From the NCBI GenBank assembly GCA_035461905.1, contig DATHUV010000019.1:1-51061 (forward strand): a DNA stretch of 51,061 bases. The letters run 5' to 3'. The DNA is from SZUA-442 sp035461905 (lineage in GTDB: Bacteria; Actinomycetota; Acidimicrobiia; Spongiisociales; UBA5794). The notes under the pieces were generated by a model. It was not told where the DNA came from and ran no database searches. It saw only the letters and a list, made by a program, of their open reading frames with translations. Below are positions 15,075 to 23,973 of this stretch, piece after piece. The position numbers and the translations under genes were made by a program. Each line of letters opens with the position of its first letter. Positions within the stretch are counted from its first letter, which is position 1.

Positions 15075-15506
15075 ATGTTCCTTGGGGAATACACGCACTC
15101 GCTCGACGAAAAGGGTCGAGTGGTGATGCCGTCCAGGTTCCGAGCCGAACTTGCGACGGGCTGCGTCCTGACCAAGGGACAGGAACGCTGTCTCTACGTC
15201 TTCCCGCAGGACCGCTGGGAGGAGGAGGCGAGCGCCGTCCTCAGGCTCCCGCGCACGGATCGGCGGGCCAGGAACTACTCGCGTTCGTTCTTCGCATCGG
15301 CGTCGGATCAGAGCCTCGACCGAGCAGGTCGGTGTCAGATCCCCGAACCGTTGCGTGCGTATGCGGGGCTCACGAAGGACGTCACGGTGGTCGGAGTCGC
15401 GGATCGGATCGAGATCTGGGACTCGAAGACGTGGAGGGACGTCGCCACCGTGGCGGACGACTACTACGCCGACATCGAGGAGGTGTTGTCGGAGGGCGGT
15501 ATTTGA
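15075..15506 (+). CDS. mraZ: Transcriptional regulator MraZ
   Basis: 143 aa, the usual length. It has two SpoVT/AbrB-like half repeats: MFLGEYTHSLDEKGRVVMPS at the start and QSLDRAGRCQIPEPLR in the second half (about residues 78-93). MraZ binds direct repeats upstream of its own gene as a ring-shaped oligomer and controls the division/cell wall cluster. The ATG at 15075 is 11 nt after GGAG. It is the first gene of the cluster, with its presumed operator immediately upstream. Confidence 0.95.
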   Translation: MFLGEYTHSLDEKGRVVMPSRFRAELATGCVLTKGQERCLYVFPQDRWEEEASAVLRLPRTDRRARNYSRSFFASASDQSLDRAGRCQIPEPLRAYAGLTKDVTVVGVADRIEIWDSKTWRDVATVADDYYADIEEVLSEGGI

Positions 15507-15548
15507 CGACGCGAACTGAGAGATCCGACACATCGTGCAGGGCTGGCT

Positions 15549-15635
15549 CGTGGTCAGTCCCCCGGATGCCAATTGGGAGGCCCCTTACTCCGCCCGCTTC
15601 CATGTTGGCGCCAGCGCTCCGGGGGACTGACCATG
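15549..15635 (+). promoter_or_regulatory. rsmH leader hairpin masking ribosome site and start codon
   Basis: GGTCAGTCCCCCGGA (15552-15566) and TCCGGGGGACTGACC (15618-15632) form a perfect 15-bp stem with a 51-nt loop. The right arm holds the GGGGGA ribosome site. Pairing can extend by C15549-G15635, G15550-U15634 and U15551-A15633, so the ATG itself is also covered. Inside the loop GCCAA (15568-15572) can pair with TTGGC (15605-15609). It fills the mraZ-rsmH gap. A structured RNA motif called mraW has been described upstream of this gene in Actinobacteria; position and taxon agree, but identity with that motif is not verified. Confidence 0.65.
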
Positions 15636-16565
15636 GATCAGCCCACGCACGTTTATGGATACCACGACCCCGTGATGGTCACCGAGGTCCTCGACCTGCT
15701 CGAACCGGCAGCGTCGGGTTGGATCGTCGACGCGACGTTCGGCGGTGGGGGTCACAGCCATGCACTCCTTGACCGCTATCGAGACCTTCGCATTGTCGCT
15801 GTTGACCGCGACCCGGATGCTGTCGCTGAGGCGAGCGGAGATCCCCGGTGCTTCGTCGTCCGGGGCAACTTCCGGGAGCTCGATCGCGTCATCGCGGAGG
15901 GCCCGTCCCCTGAAAGGGTCGATGGTGTCCTCTTCGACCTCGGTGTCTCGTCGCATCAGCTCGATGATCCGGAGCGTGGCTTCTCGTACCACCACGAAGG
16001 CCCTCTCGACATGCGGATGGGTCCCGACACCGAGCGGACCGCTGCAGACATCGTCAACACCCTCGACGAGGCGGAGCTTGCGGACATCATCGCCAGGTAT
16101 GGCGAGGAGCGATTCGCCAAGCGCATCGCCAGGGCAATCGTCGCCCATCGACCACTCCTCACGACGACGCAGCTCTCGACGTGTGTCGCAGAGTCTGTTC
16201 CCGCTCCGGCACGGCGCGGCAAGCATCCTGCGCGGCGAACCTTTCAGGCGATCCGCATCGCGGTCAACGACGAGCTCACGGGTGTCGAGATCGGCGTCGG
16301 GCTCGGCATCGACCACCTCCGCGTGGGAGGTCGGCTCGTCGTGATGGCCTACCACTCCCTCGAGGATCGCATCGTGAAGAACGTGCTGAGGGCACGGTCG
16401 GAGACGTGCACGTGCCCACCGGGGCTGCCGACGTGTCAATGCGGAGCGCGGCCTGACATCGCCCTCGTCCATCGCAAGGTTCTCCGGGCATCGGAGGCGG
16501 AGGTAGCCAGGAACCCACGAGCACGCAGCGCTGTGCTCAGAGTCGCCGAGAGGATCACCCAATGA
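15633..16565 (+). CDS. rsmH: 16S rRNA (cytosine-1402-N4)-methyltransferase
   Basis: 310 aa from the ATG at 15633. The Gly-rich SAM loop is VDATFGGGGHS (about residues 31-41), with DLGVSSHQLDDPERGFS, FQAIRIAVNDEL and MAYHSLEDR blocks typical of RsmH/MraW. It methylates C1402 of 16S rRNA at the P-site. A start 60 nt upstream would ignore the GGGGGA site at 15620-15625. The start is buried in a long hairpin. The stop overlaps the ftsL start (ATGA). Confidence 0.95.
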   Translation: MDQPTHVYGYHDPVMVTEVLDLLEPAASGWIVDATFGGGGHSHALLDRYRDLRIVAVDRDPDAVAEASGDPRCFVVRGNFRELDRVIAEGPSPERVDGVLFDLGVSSHQLDDPERGFSYHHEGPLDMRMGPDTERTAADIVNTLDEAELADIIARYGEERFAKRIARAIVAHRPLLTTTQLSTCVAESVPAPARRGKHPARRTFQAIRIAVNDELTGVEIGVGLGIDHLRVGGRLVVMAYHSLEDRIVKNVLRARSETCTCPPGLPTCQCGARPDIALVHRKVLRASEAEVARNPRARSAVLRVAERITQ

Positions 16566-16960
16566 CCACCGAATCGATTCGATCGATCGGCGTCGCCCGT
16601 CGCAGGATCGGACGCACGGCCGAGGCCGCAGGCCCAAGGATCGTCCCGCTCGTCTTCTACACGGTGCTGGTCGTCGCTCTGTTCTTCGCCATGATCTACC
16701 TGCGGATCGCACTCGACCGCACGGCGTTCGAACTCGACGAGCTGGAACGAGCGATCGAACTCGAGGAGAGCAGGACCCTGGATCTCCGGCTCGAGATCGC
16801 ACGGCTTCAGGACCCCATCCGCATCGCCACGGAGGCGGAGCGCATCGGGTTGGCGCATCCTTCGGAGCGTTTCGCCCTTCTCGTCAACGGATCGCGCGAC
16901 ACCGCTCCGACCGTTGTCGAAGAGGCCCCGATCAGCGCGCACCAGGGCAGGACCCCGTGA
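16562..16960 (+). CDS. ftsL: Cell division protein FtsL-like
   Basis: 132 aa. A basic cytoplasmic N-terminus of about 25 residues, one membrane segment (about residues 28-48, IVPLVFYTVLVVALFFAMIY), then a coiled-coil-like stretch (ELDELERAIELEESRTLDLR) and a LAHPSERFALL tail. Size, topology and position between rsmH and ftsI fit FtsL, which joins FtsQ and the DivIC homologue to activate FtsWI. Sequence conservation in this family is low, so the call rests mostly on context. Confidence 0.85.
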   Translation: MTTESIRSIGVARRRIGRTAEAAGPRIVPLVFYTVLVVALFFAMIYLRIALDRTAFELDELERAIELEESRTLDLRLEIARLQDPIRIATEAERIGLAHPSERFALLVNGSRDTAPTVVEEAPISAHQGRTP

Positions 16961-16988
16961 TGTCACGGGCCATGCCAGGAGGTGAACG

Positions 16989-18806
16989 GTGCGGCGCCAG
17001 GTCGGAGTGGCCTCTCGCCCGCGGGTCCCAGGCGCACATACCGCCGAACCCCGTCGTTCCGGCATGAGTGGCCGGGTCTGGCGACGCGGCGACCTGAGAC
17101 TCCTCATCGTGGGCACGGCCTTCCTCCTCGCATGGGTGGGGATCGGGTACCGCCTGTTCGACCTCCAGGGAACGCGTGCCGTCGCCCTTGCCAATGTCGG
17201 ATTCGATCAGCGCATACGCGAGGAGCCGATCGATGCGAGGCGGGGAACGATCTACGACCGCGAGGGCGTTGAGCTTGCGATGACCATCGACGGGTGGAAC
17301 GTTGTCGTCGATCCCACCATGCTCGACGACGCTGCTGGTACCGCAGCCCTCCTTGCCCCGTTCGCCGACGCCCCGCTGTCCGAGCTCGAGACGACGCTCG
17401 TGGAGGGGCAGGCATCGGGCAGGCGATACGCGGAGATCGCAATGCGTGTGAACACCGCCCACGCCAACGAGATACGGACCGTTGTCGAGGAGAACAGCCT
17501 CGTTGGCGTGTTCTTCCGGGAGCAGCCCCTTCGGGTGTACCCAGCGGGCCACATCGCCGCGCAGGTGGTCGGCTTGACGAGGCACGACGACAACAGCGGA
17601 ATCGAAGGTATCGAGAAGACGTTCGACTCCGAGCTCCAGGGCGAGCCAGGGAGGCTCATCGTCGAGCGCGACCCCTCGGGGCGCGTGATCCCACAGGGTG
17701 AGATCCTCCTCGAACCGGCGACGGCAGGTTCGGACGTGATCACGACGATCGACAGGGAGGTTCAGTTCGCCGCCGAGCAAGGTCTGAGGAAAGCCATCCA
17801 GCTCACGGATGCCGTCGGTGGCTCCGTCGTCGTGCTCCAAAGGCGGACGGGAGCGATCCTCGCCATGGTGAGCTGGCCGGGCCTCGACCTGAACAACCGA
17901 TCCGAAGCCGTACCCGATGTTCTGCGCAACAGGGCTGTCGCGGACATCTACGAGCCCGGGTCGACACTGAAGGTCGTCACGGTCGCCGCCGCCATCGAGG
18001 AAGGTGTCGTGACGCCCGACACACCGATCGACACTCCGGACTCCCTCGTGGTCGGTGACTTCGAGTACGAGGATCACGGATCGAACCCGGACTGGATGTC
18101 CGTCGCAGACGTCGTCATGCGTTCGTCGAACGTCGGCACGATCGAGATCCAGAGGAGGCTCGGCAACGAACTCCACTATGACTACCTCACCGCCTTCGGT
18201 CTCGGGGCGCCGTCAGGCCTCGATGTCGCTGGCGAACGCCATGGCCAGTTGGACCCAACGACTCGATGGACCCGGACCAGTGGTTCGTCGATCGCGATCG
18301 GCTATGCCGTTGGTACGACGCCGCTCCAGATGGCCGCTGTGTACGCCGCCATCGCAAACGACGGCGTCTGGGTCGAGCCACACCTCGTTCGCGAGATCAT
18401 CAGGGCAGACGGCCAGCGGATCCTGACGAAACCCCGCTCGAGGCCCGTCGTGTCACCCGAGACGGCAGCAACGATGCGGCGCATGCTCGGGCGAGTCGTC
18501 GAGAGCGACGAAGGAACCGGGAGCCGCGCAAGGATGTCCGACTACACCTCGGGCGGCAAGACGGGTACGACCCAGAAGTTCGACGTCGAACTCGAACGCT
18601 ACAGCGAGGACACGATCGCGTCGTTCATCGGCATGGCTCCATTGGACGATCCCGAGATCGTGGTCGTGGTCGTCCTCGACACGCCGAGTGGAAACCTGGC
18701 CGACGGGGCGGATCTGTCCCTTGGCGGTGCGTCCGCAGCTCCGGCTTTTGCAGAGATCGCCCAGAACGCCCTGCACCAGCTCGGTATAGCTCCGGACCGG
18801 GAGTAG
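16989..18806 (+). CDS. ftsI: Division transpeptidase, penicillin-binding protein 3
   Basis: 605 aa from the GTG at 16989, with AGGAGG 6 nt upstream. A short cytoplasmic tail, one membrane anchor (about residues 38-55), a dimerisation domain, then the transpeptidase domain: SxxK at S325-K328 (EPGSTLK), SxN at S379-N381, KTG at K524-G526 (GGKTGTTQ). No PASTA domain is present. It cross-links septal peptidoglycan with FtsW as partner. Penicillin-binding activity is expected. Confidence 0.95.
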   Translation: MRRQVGVASRPRVPGAHTAEPRRSGMSGRVWRRGDLRLLIVGTAFLLAWVGIGYRLFDLQGTRAVALANVGFDQRIREEPIDARRGTIYDREGVELAMTIDGWNVVVDPTMLDDAAGTAALLAPFADAPLSELETTLVEGQASGRRYAEIAMRVNTAHANEIRTVVEENSLVGVFFREQPLRVYPAGHIAAQVVGLTRHDDNSGIEGIEKTFDSELQGEPGRLIVERDPSGRVIPQGEILLEPATAGSDVITTIDREVQFAAEQGLRKAIQLTDAVGGSVVVLQRRTGAILAMVSWPGLDLNNRSEAVPDVLRNRAVADIYEPGSTLKVVTVAAAIEEGVVTPDTPIDTPDSLVVGDFEYEDHGSNPDWMSVADVVMRSSNVGTIEIQRRLGNELHYDYLTAFGLGAPSGLDVAGERHGQLDPTTRWTRTSGSSIAIGYAVGTTPLQMAAVYAAIANDGVWVEPHLVREIIRADGQRILTKPRSRPVVSPETAATMRRMLGRVVESDEGTGSRARMSDYTSGGKTGTTQKFDVELERYSEDTIASFIGMAPLDDPEIVVVVVLDTPSGNLADGADLSLGGASAAPAFAEIAQNALHQLGIAPDRE

Positions 18807-18810
18807 GGTC

Positions 18811-20292
18811 GTGGCAGCGACGCTCGGACAGATCGCAGACGTCCTCGGGGCCACCATCGACCCCGCTGACCGATCCCTCGTCGTCACTGACGTCACCCAC
18901 GACTCGCGTGCCGTGGTCGAAGGTTCGCTGTTCGTGGCCATCACCGGTGCGCGCGACGATGGCCACGCCTTCGCTGGAGCAGCCGTGTCCGGGGGCGCTA
19001 CGGCGATCCTTGCAGAGCACCCGATCGATCCACGGGAAGTGGGAGCGGCTGTTCCTGTGCTTGTTGTCCCGGGTACGCGACCCGCAATGGCGGTGGCGGC
19101 GCGAGAGGCACACGGTCGTCCCGATGAAACACTCTCGATCATCGGGGTCACCGGAACGAATGGCAAGACGACGGTCACCCACATGTGCGAGGCGGTATGG
19201 GAGTCCGTCGCACGACCCCACGGGATCGTCGGCACGCTCGGATCCCGCTACGCCGGCATTCCCGTACCTCTCAGCCGCACGACACCGGAGTCCTCCGATC
19301 TCCAACGCCTCCTCGCGATGATGCGCGACGGCGGGGTCGAGTCGGTCGCGATGGAGGTCTCCTCCCATGCGCTGGCACTCCACCGCGCCGACGCGATCCA
19401 CTTCCGAGCCGTCGGATTCACGAACCTGACGCAGGATCACCTCGACTTCCATGGGACCATGGCTGGCTACCTCGCAGCGAAGAAGGAGCTCTTTGCACAC
19501 GGTCGAGCGGATACGGCCGTAGTGAACGTCTCCAACGCGGCCGGTCGGGACGTCGCGGAGACCACACCGTTGCCGGTCATGACCGTCGGGTGGGCGGACG
19601 ACCTCGAGGTGTACGCGAGCGGGATGATGCTGACCCGAACCGGCTCGACCTTCACCATCACCCATCGCACCGAGAGGGCGAGTGTGACGCTTCCCCTCCT
19701 CGGAACGTTCAACGTGGAGAACGCACTCGTGGCCGTCGGTCTCCTCCTGTGCGACGGGGTCGACCTCGAACACGCAGCTGCGGGGCTCGCGGACATGAAT
19801 CCGATCCCCGGCCGTATGGAAGTCGTGGGCCATGAACGCGATGTCACCGTCGTCGTCGATTACGCGCACACGCCCGATGCGATCGAATCCGTGCTCGGCA
19901 CGGTCTCAGAGATGTCATTCGCACGGACGATCGTCGTTCTGGGGGCAGGAGGTGACAGGGATCAGGGAAAGCGCGCGGCGATGGGATCGGCGGCCGCCCG
20001 AGGTGCTGATATCACATTCGTCACGACGGACAACCCACGATCCGAGGACCCTGTCGCGATTGCCCGTGTGGTCCAGGAAGGCGCTCTCTCGGCACGCTCC
20101 AGCGACGTTCGCGTCGTGATCGACAGGCGGGAAGCGATCGACGCTGCGATCGCGACCGCGTCGGCAGGGGACGTCGTGCTCGTCCTCGGGAGGGGCCACG
20201 AGCCCGATCAGGAGGTCGCAGGCCTCAAGCATCCGTTCGATGATCGGGCGGTGGCCAGGGCCGCCCTCGCCGACATGGGCTCAAGGGCGTGA
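18811..20292 (+). CDS. murE: UDP-MurNAc-tripeptide synthetase
   Basis: 493 aa from the GTG at 18811, 4 nt after the ftsI stop. ATP loop GVTGTNGKTTVTHM (about residues 112-125). The substrate-specificity motif is D407-N408-P409-R410 (DNPR), the signature of enzymes that add meso-diaminopimelate instead of lysine. This predicts an A1-gamma type wall with meso-DAP. The stop overlaps the murF start. Confidence 0.95.
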   Translation: MAATLGQIADVLGATIDPADRSLVVTDVTHDSRAVVEGSLFVAITGARDDGHAFAGAAVSGGATAILAEHPIDPREVGAAVPVLVVPGTRPAMAVAAREAHGRPDETLSIIGVTGTNGKTTVTHMCEAVWESVARPHGIVGTLGSRYAGIPVPLSRTTPESSDLQRLLAMMRDGGVESVAMEVSSHALALHRADAIHFRAVGFTNLTQDHLDFHGTMAGYLAAKKELFAHGRADTAVVNVSNAAGRDVAETTPLPVMTVGWADDLEVYASGMMLTRTGSTFTITHRTERASVTLPLLGTFNVENALVAVGLLLCDGVDLEHAAAGLADMNPIPGRMEVVGHERDVTVVVDYAHTPDAIESVLGTVSEMSFARTIVVLGAGGDRDQGKRAAMGSAAARGADITFVTTDNPRSEDPVAIARVVQEGALSARSSDVRVVIDRREAIDAAIATASAGDVVLVLGRGHEPDQEVAGLKHPFDDRAVARAALADMGSRA

Positions 20293-21635
20293 GCGCAACC
20301 GCACGCCTCGGATGGCCGGTCCATGCGGTCGCATCCGCCGTCTCGGGACAGCTCGTCGGAGACGGCGAGGCCACCGTCGGATCCGTTGCGACGGACAGCC
20401 GTTCGGACGTCCGCGATGCCGTGTTCGTCGCCATCCGTGGTGAACGCTTCGACGGGCACGAATTCGTGGTGGACGCGATCGCGCAAGGCGCCGCGGTGGT
20501 GATCGTCGATCGAGCGTACCGGGGATCGGCCGAGCCGAGGATCGTGGTCGACGATACGGTGAGTGCCCTCCTCGATCTGGCGGTGAAGCGGCGCGGTGAG
20601 CTCACGGTGCCCGTCATCGCGATAACGGGATCGACAGGCAAGACCTCGACGAAGGACCTCGTCGCAGCAGCGATCCCGGGTTCCTGGTCGTCGCCCAGGT
20701 CGTTCAACAATGAAATCGGACTGCCTCTCACCGTCGTGAACACCCCGCATGATTCGACGGCAGTCGTCCTCGAGGTCGGCTCGCGGGGGAGTGGCCACAT
20801 CTCCTCCCTGCAAGCGGCCATCCGCCCCGACGTCGCGGTCGTCACCAACCTCGGTGTGGTCCATCTCGAGACATTCGGATCCGAGGACGGGCTCGCGGAC
20901 GCGAAGTACGAGCTCATCGAAGCCCTCGGGCCATCGGGTGTCGCCATTGTGCCCGACGACGAGCCTCGTCTCCAACGCGGAACCGCACCACATCAGCTCA
21001 CGTTCGGCGAAGGGAGAGGCGACGTCTCCTTCGCTGACCTCGTCGTCGACGCCCTGGGCCATCCCACCTTCACCGTCAGTGCCAGGGCGACTGTCCAGAG
21101 GGTGTCCCTCGAGGTCGCAGGAGCGCACCAGGCGCACAACGCAGCCGCCGCCGTCTGTGTTGCAGTCGCTCTCGGCTACGACATCGAGGAGTTCGTCGAG
21201 GGACTCTCGAAGGCTTCGGGATCGGCGTGGCGCATGGAGGTCCATGAGGGCCGGTTCACGGTCGTCAACGACGCCTACAACGCAAACCCGCAGTCCGTGG
21301 CAGCCGCCCTCGAGACGCTCGCAGCAATGCGAGCAGGAAGGCGGTACGCCGTTCTCGGCCCCATGGCCGAGCTCGGGCCCGTCTGCGAGACGGCGCACCG
21401 CGACATGGGCGAGCTGGCGGTGCGGCTCGGAATCGACGGACTCATCGTCGTGGGAGTCGACCACGGCTACGGCATCGGCGCGGGATCGCTCGTCACGAAT
21501 GCCATGGGTATCGAGGATGCAGCCGATACGCTGCGCGCCGTCGTGGAGCCGGGAGATGTCGTGTTGGTGAAAGCGTCGCGTTCGGCCGGTCTGGAGCGGC
21601 TCGCGATCGCCCTGGTCGAGGAGTCACGACCGTGA
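20289..21635 (+). CDS. murF: UDP-MurNAc-tripeptide:D-Ala-D-Ala ligase
   Basis: 448 aa, normal length. Mur ligase layout with P-loop AITGSTGKTSTKD (about residues 115-127), NNEIGLPLT substrate block and VVNDAYNANPQS in the C-terminal domain. It adds D-Ala-D-Ala to the tripeptide precursor in the cytoplasm. GTG start overlapping the murE stop by 4 nt and its own stop overlapping mraY by 4 nt. Confidence 0.95.
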   Translation: MSATARLGWPVHAVASAVSGQLVGDGEATVGSVATDSRSDVRDAVFVAIRGERFDGHEFVVDAIAQGAAVVIVDRAYRGSAEPRIVVDDTVSALLDLAVKRRGELTVPVIAITGSTGKTSTKDLVAAAIPGSWSSPRSFNNEIGLPLTVVNTPHDSTAVVLEVGSRGSGHISSLQAAIRPDVAVVTNLGVVHLETFGSEDGLADAKYELIEALGPSGVAIVPDDEPRLQRGTAPHQLTFGEGRGDVSFADLVVDALGHPTFTVSARATVQRVSLEVAGAHQAHNAAAAVCVAVALGYDIEEFVEGLSKASGSAWRMEVHEGRFTVVNDAYNANPQSVAAALETLAAMRAGRRYAVLGPMAELGPVCETAHRDMGELAVRLGIDGLIVVGVDHGYGIGAGSLVTNAMGIEDAADTLRAVVEPGDVVLVKASRSAGLERLAIALVEESRP

Positions 21636-22687
21636 TCTCGCTGCTGTTGTCCTCAGCGATCGCTTTCGCCCTCGTCATTGCGGTGACTCCACTTGCCATT
21701 CGCTCCCTCCGCCGCAGGAACATCGGACAGTTCATCCAATCCGAAGTCGAGGGGCACATGCACAAGCAAGGTGTTCCGACCATGGGTGGGATCGTGATCA
21801 TCCTCGGCGCCTCGATCGGCTATCTCTTCGCCCACTACAAGGTGTTCACGTTCGGTGCCGGGTTCGGATTCAGTGCCCAGCCGATGGATGACAAGGCCGT
21901 GCTCGCCCTCGTCGCGTTGATCGGTATGGGGTTGATCGGGTTCGCCGACGACTTCGCCAAGTACGCAAGGAAGCGGAACGAGGGCCTCTCGAAGCGCTGG
22001 AAGTTCTCCGGGCAGCTCGTGATCGCCGGTGTCGTTGCGTGGGGTGCCGCCCGTGCGGGGGTGAGCACGGATCTGTCATTCGTGCGACCGCTCGGCATCG
22101 ACCTCGGTCCTGTCCTCTTCTTCCTGCTCGTGCTCTTCCTCCTCACCGCAACCGCCAACGGCGTGAACCTCACCGACGGCCTCGACGGCCTGGTCGCAGG
22201 GTCCAGTGCGCTCGTGTTCGGAGCGTTCGTCCTCATTGCGTTCTGGCAGTCGAGGAACCCGAACTTCTACTCCGTCGATGGAGCACTTGATCTCGCCATC
22301 TTCGCGGCGGCGCTCCTCGGTGCCGTACTCGCATTCCTGTGGTGGAACGCTGCACCCGCCAAGATCATCATGGGAGACACCGGTTCCCATGCGATCGGCG
22401 GAGCGATGGCCGCGTTGGCGATCCTCACCAACACGCAACTGCTCCTCGCCGTCCTCGGCGGGCTGTACGTGCTCGAGACCGTCTCCGTGATCATCCAGGT
22501 GGTCTCGTTCCGTGGCTTCGGACGCCGCGCCTTCCGGATGGCGCCGATCCATCATCACTTCGAGTTGAAGGGCTGGCCGGAAACGACGGTCATCATCAGG
22601 TTCTGGATCCTGTCGGGCATCATGGTGGCGATCGGTGTCGGGCTGTTCTACGCCGACTGGGTCGCAGGTCCGGGGTCGATCCAATGA
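21632..22687 (+). CDS. mraY: Phospho-MurNAc-pentapeptide transferase
   Basis: 351 aa with about ten membrane segments. Hallmarks: HMHKQGVPTMGG near the N-terminus, NLTDGLDGL with the catalytic Asp region (about residues 173-181), GDTGSHAIGG and IHHHFELKGWPE. It makes lipid I on the inner membrane face from undecaprenyl phosphate. GTG start and ATGA end both overlap neighbours. Confidence 0.96.
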   Translation: MISLLLSSAIAFALVIAVTPLAIRSLRRRNIGQFIQSEVEGHMHKQGVPTMGGIVIILGASIGYLFAHYKVFTFGAGFGFSAQPMDDKAVLALVALIGMGLIGFADDFAKYARKRNEGLSKRWKFSGQLVIAGVVAWGAARAGVSTDLSFVRPLGIDLGPVLFFLLVLFLLTATANGVNLTDGLDGLVAGSSALVFGAFVLIAFWQSRNPNFYSVDGALDLAIFAAALLGAVLAFLWWNAAPAKIIMGDTGSHAIGGAMAALAILTNTQLLLAVLGGLYVLETVSVIIQVVSFRGFGRRAFRMAPIHHHFELKGWPETTVIIRFWILSGIMVAIGVGLFYADWVAGPGSIQ

Positions 22688-23973
22688 GATACCTCGTTCT
22701 CGGTTCCAGCCTGCGCGGACTGTCGGATGCGACCGCACTCGCGCTCGACGATGGCCACACCGTCACTCTCTACGATGCCGAGCATCCGGCCGATCCGGAC
22801 GGCCTCGACGGTCCCGTGGAGGTCCTTCCCCGCGAATGGAGCAGGGACTACCTCGACGGCATCGATCGGGTCATCACCAGTCCGTGGTTCGCGGAGACCC
22901 GACCGCCGCTCTGGGACGTCCTCGCTGCTGGCATCGACGTCGTCACGGAGGCGGGTTTCGGCCTCGAGCACCTCGATCTGCCCGTCATCGCGGTGACCGG
23001 GACGAACGGGAAGACCACCGTCACCGAGGTGACAACGGCGATGCTGCGGGCTTCCGGTGTCGACGCCCTCGCTGCGGGCAACATCGGTGTCCCGATCTCG
23101 TCGATCAGGACCGGTGATGCAGAGGTCCTGGTCCTCGAGCTGTCGTCGTACCAGCTCCGGTTCATGTCCCCGGTCCGACCCGCCGCCTCGACGGTGCTCA
23201 ACATCGCGCCCGACCACCTCGACTGGCATGGTTCGTATGCGGCGTACGCCGAGGCAAAGGCGCGCATCGTGCGCGGTGCGCCCGCCGATTCGACCTTCGC
23301 ATACGACCCTGGGGATCCGCTCGTGTCTCGTATCGCCGCGTCAGCACCGTGCACAACGGTGCCGTGCTCCGGGACGACGGTTCCGCTGAGAGGCAACGGC
23401 GTCGACGACGGCGAGATCGTGGTGAATGGTCACCGCCATCGGCCAGTGATCCGCGATGCGTCATTCCTGTTCGATCTCGTCGTCGCGGGAACCCTGGCAG
23501 CAGAGTGTGGTGGCACCGTCGAGGGCATCGGGAGCGTGATCGAGACCTTCGAACCGGGAGCGCATCGCCGCGAGCGGATCGGGACCATCGACGGGGTGCT
23601 CTTCGTGAACGACTCGAAGGCGACGAATCCCCATGCCGTGATCGCAGCTGTCGGAGAGTTCTCATCAGTTGTGCTGCTGGTCGGGGGGCGGAACAAGGGA
23701 CTCGACCTCGCACCGCTCGTCTCGATCCCAGGCGTCACGCATCTCATCGCATTCGGCGAGGCAGGACCCGAGATCGCAGCGGCGTCGTCCGAACCCATTC
23801 CCGTCGTGCCGACCATGCGTGCGGCCTTTGCCCTCTCGCTCGTGGCCGCACAGCCCGGGGACACGGTCCTTCTCTCCCCGGGATGTGCGAGCTTCGACGA
23901 GTTCGAATCCTATGCCGCCAGGGGTGACGCCTTCAGGGAACTGGTGTCAGCAGCTGGGGGAGTGGCGGCATGA
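22684..23973 (+). CDS. murD: UDP-MurNAc-L-alanine:D-glutamate ligase
   Basis: 429 aa from the ATG at 22684, which overlaps the mraY stop; the frame extends further upstream inside mraY but that part is shadow. P-loop VTGTNGKTTVTE (about residues 105-116), NIAPDHLDWHG block and VNDSKATNPHA in the C-terminal domain, as in MurD. Adds D-Glu to UDP-MurNAc-L-Ala. Confidence 0.95.
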   Translation: MRYLVLGSSLRGLSDATALALDDGHTVTLYDAEHPADPDGLDGPVEVLPREWSRDYLDGIDRVITSPWFAETRPPLWDVLAAGIDVVTEAGFGLEHLDLPVIAVTGTNGKTTVTEVTTAMLRASGVDALAAGNIGVPISSIRTGDAEVLVLELSSYQLRFMSPVRPAASTVLNIAPDHLDWHGSYAAYAEAKARIVRGAPADSTFAYDPGDPLVSRIAASAPCTTVPCSGTTVPLRGNGVDDGEIVVNGHRHRPVIRDASFLFDLVVAGTLAAECGGTVEGIGSVIETFEPGAHRRERIGTIDGVLFVNDSKATNPHAVIAAVGEFSSVVLLVGGRNKGLDLAPLVSIPGVTHLIAFGEAGPEIAAASSEPIPVVPTMRAAFALSLVAAQPGDTVLLSPGCASFDEFESYAARGDAFRELVSAAGGVAA

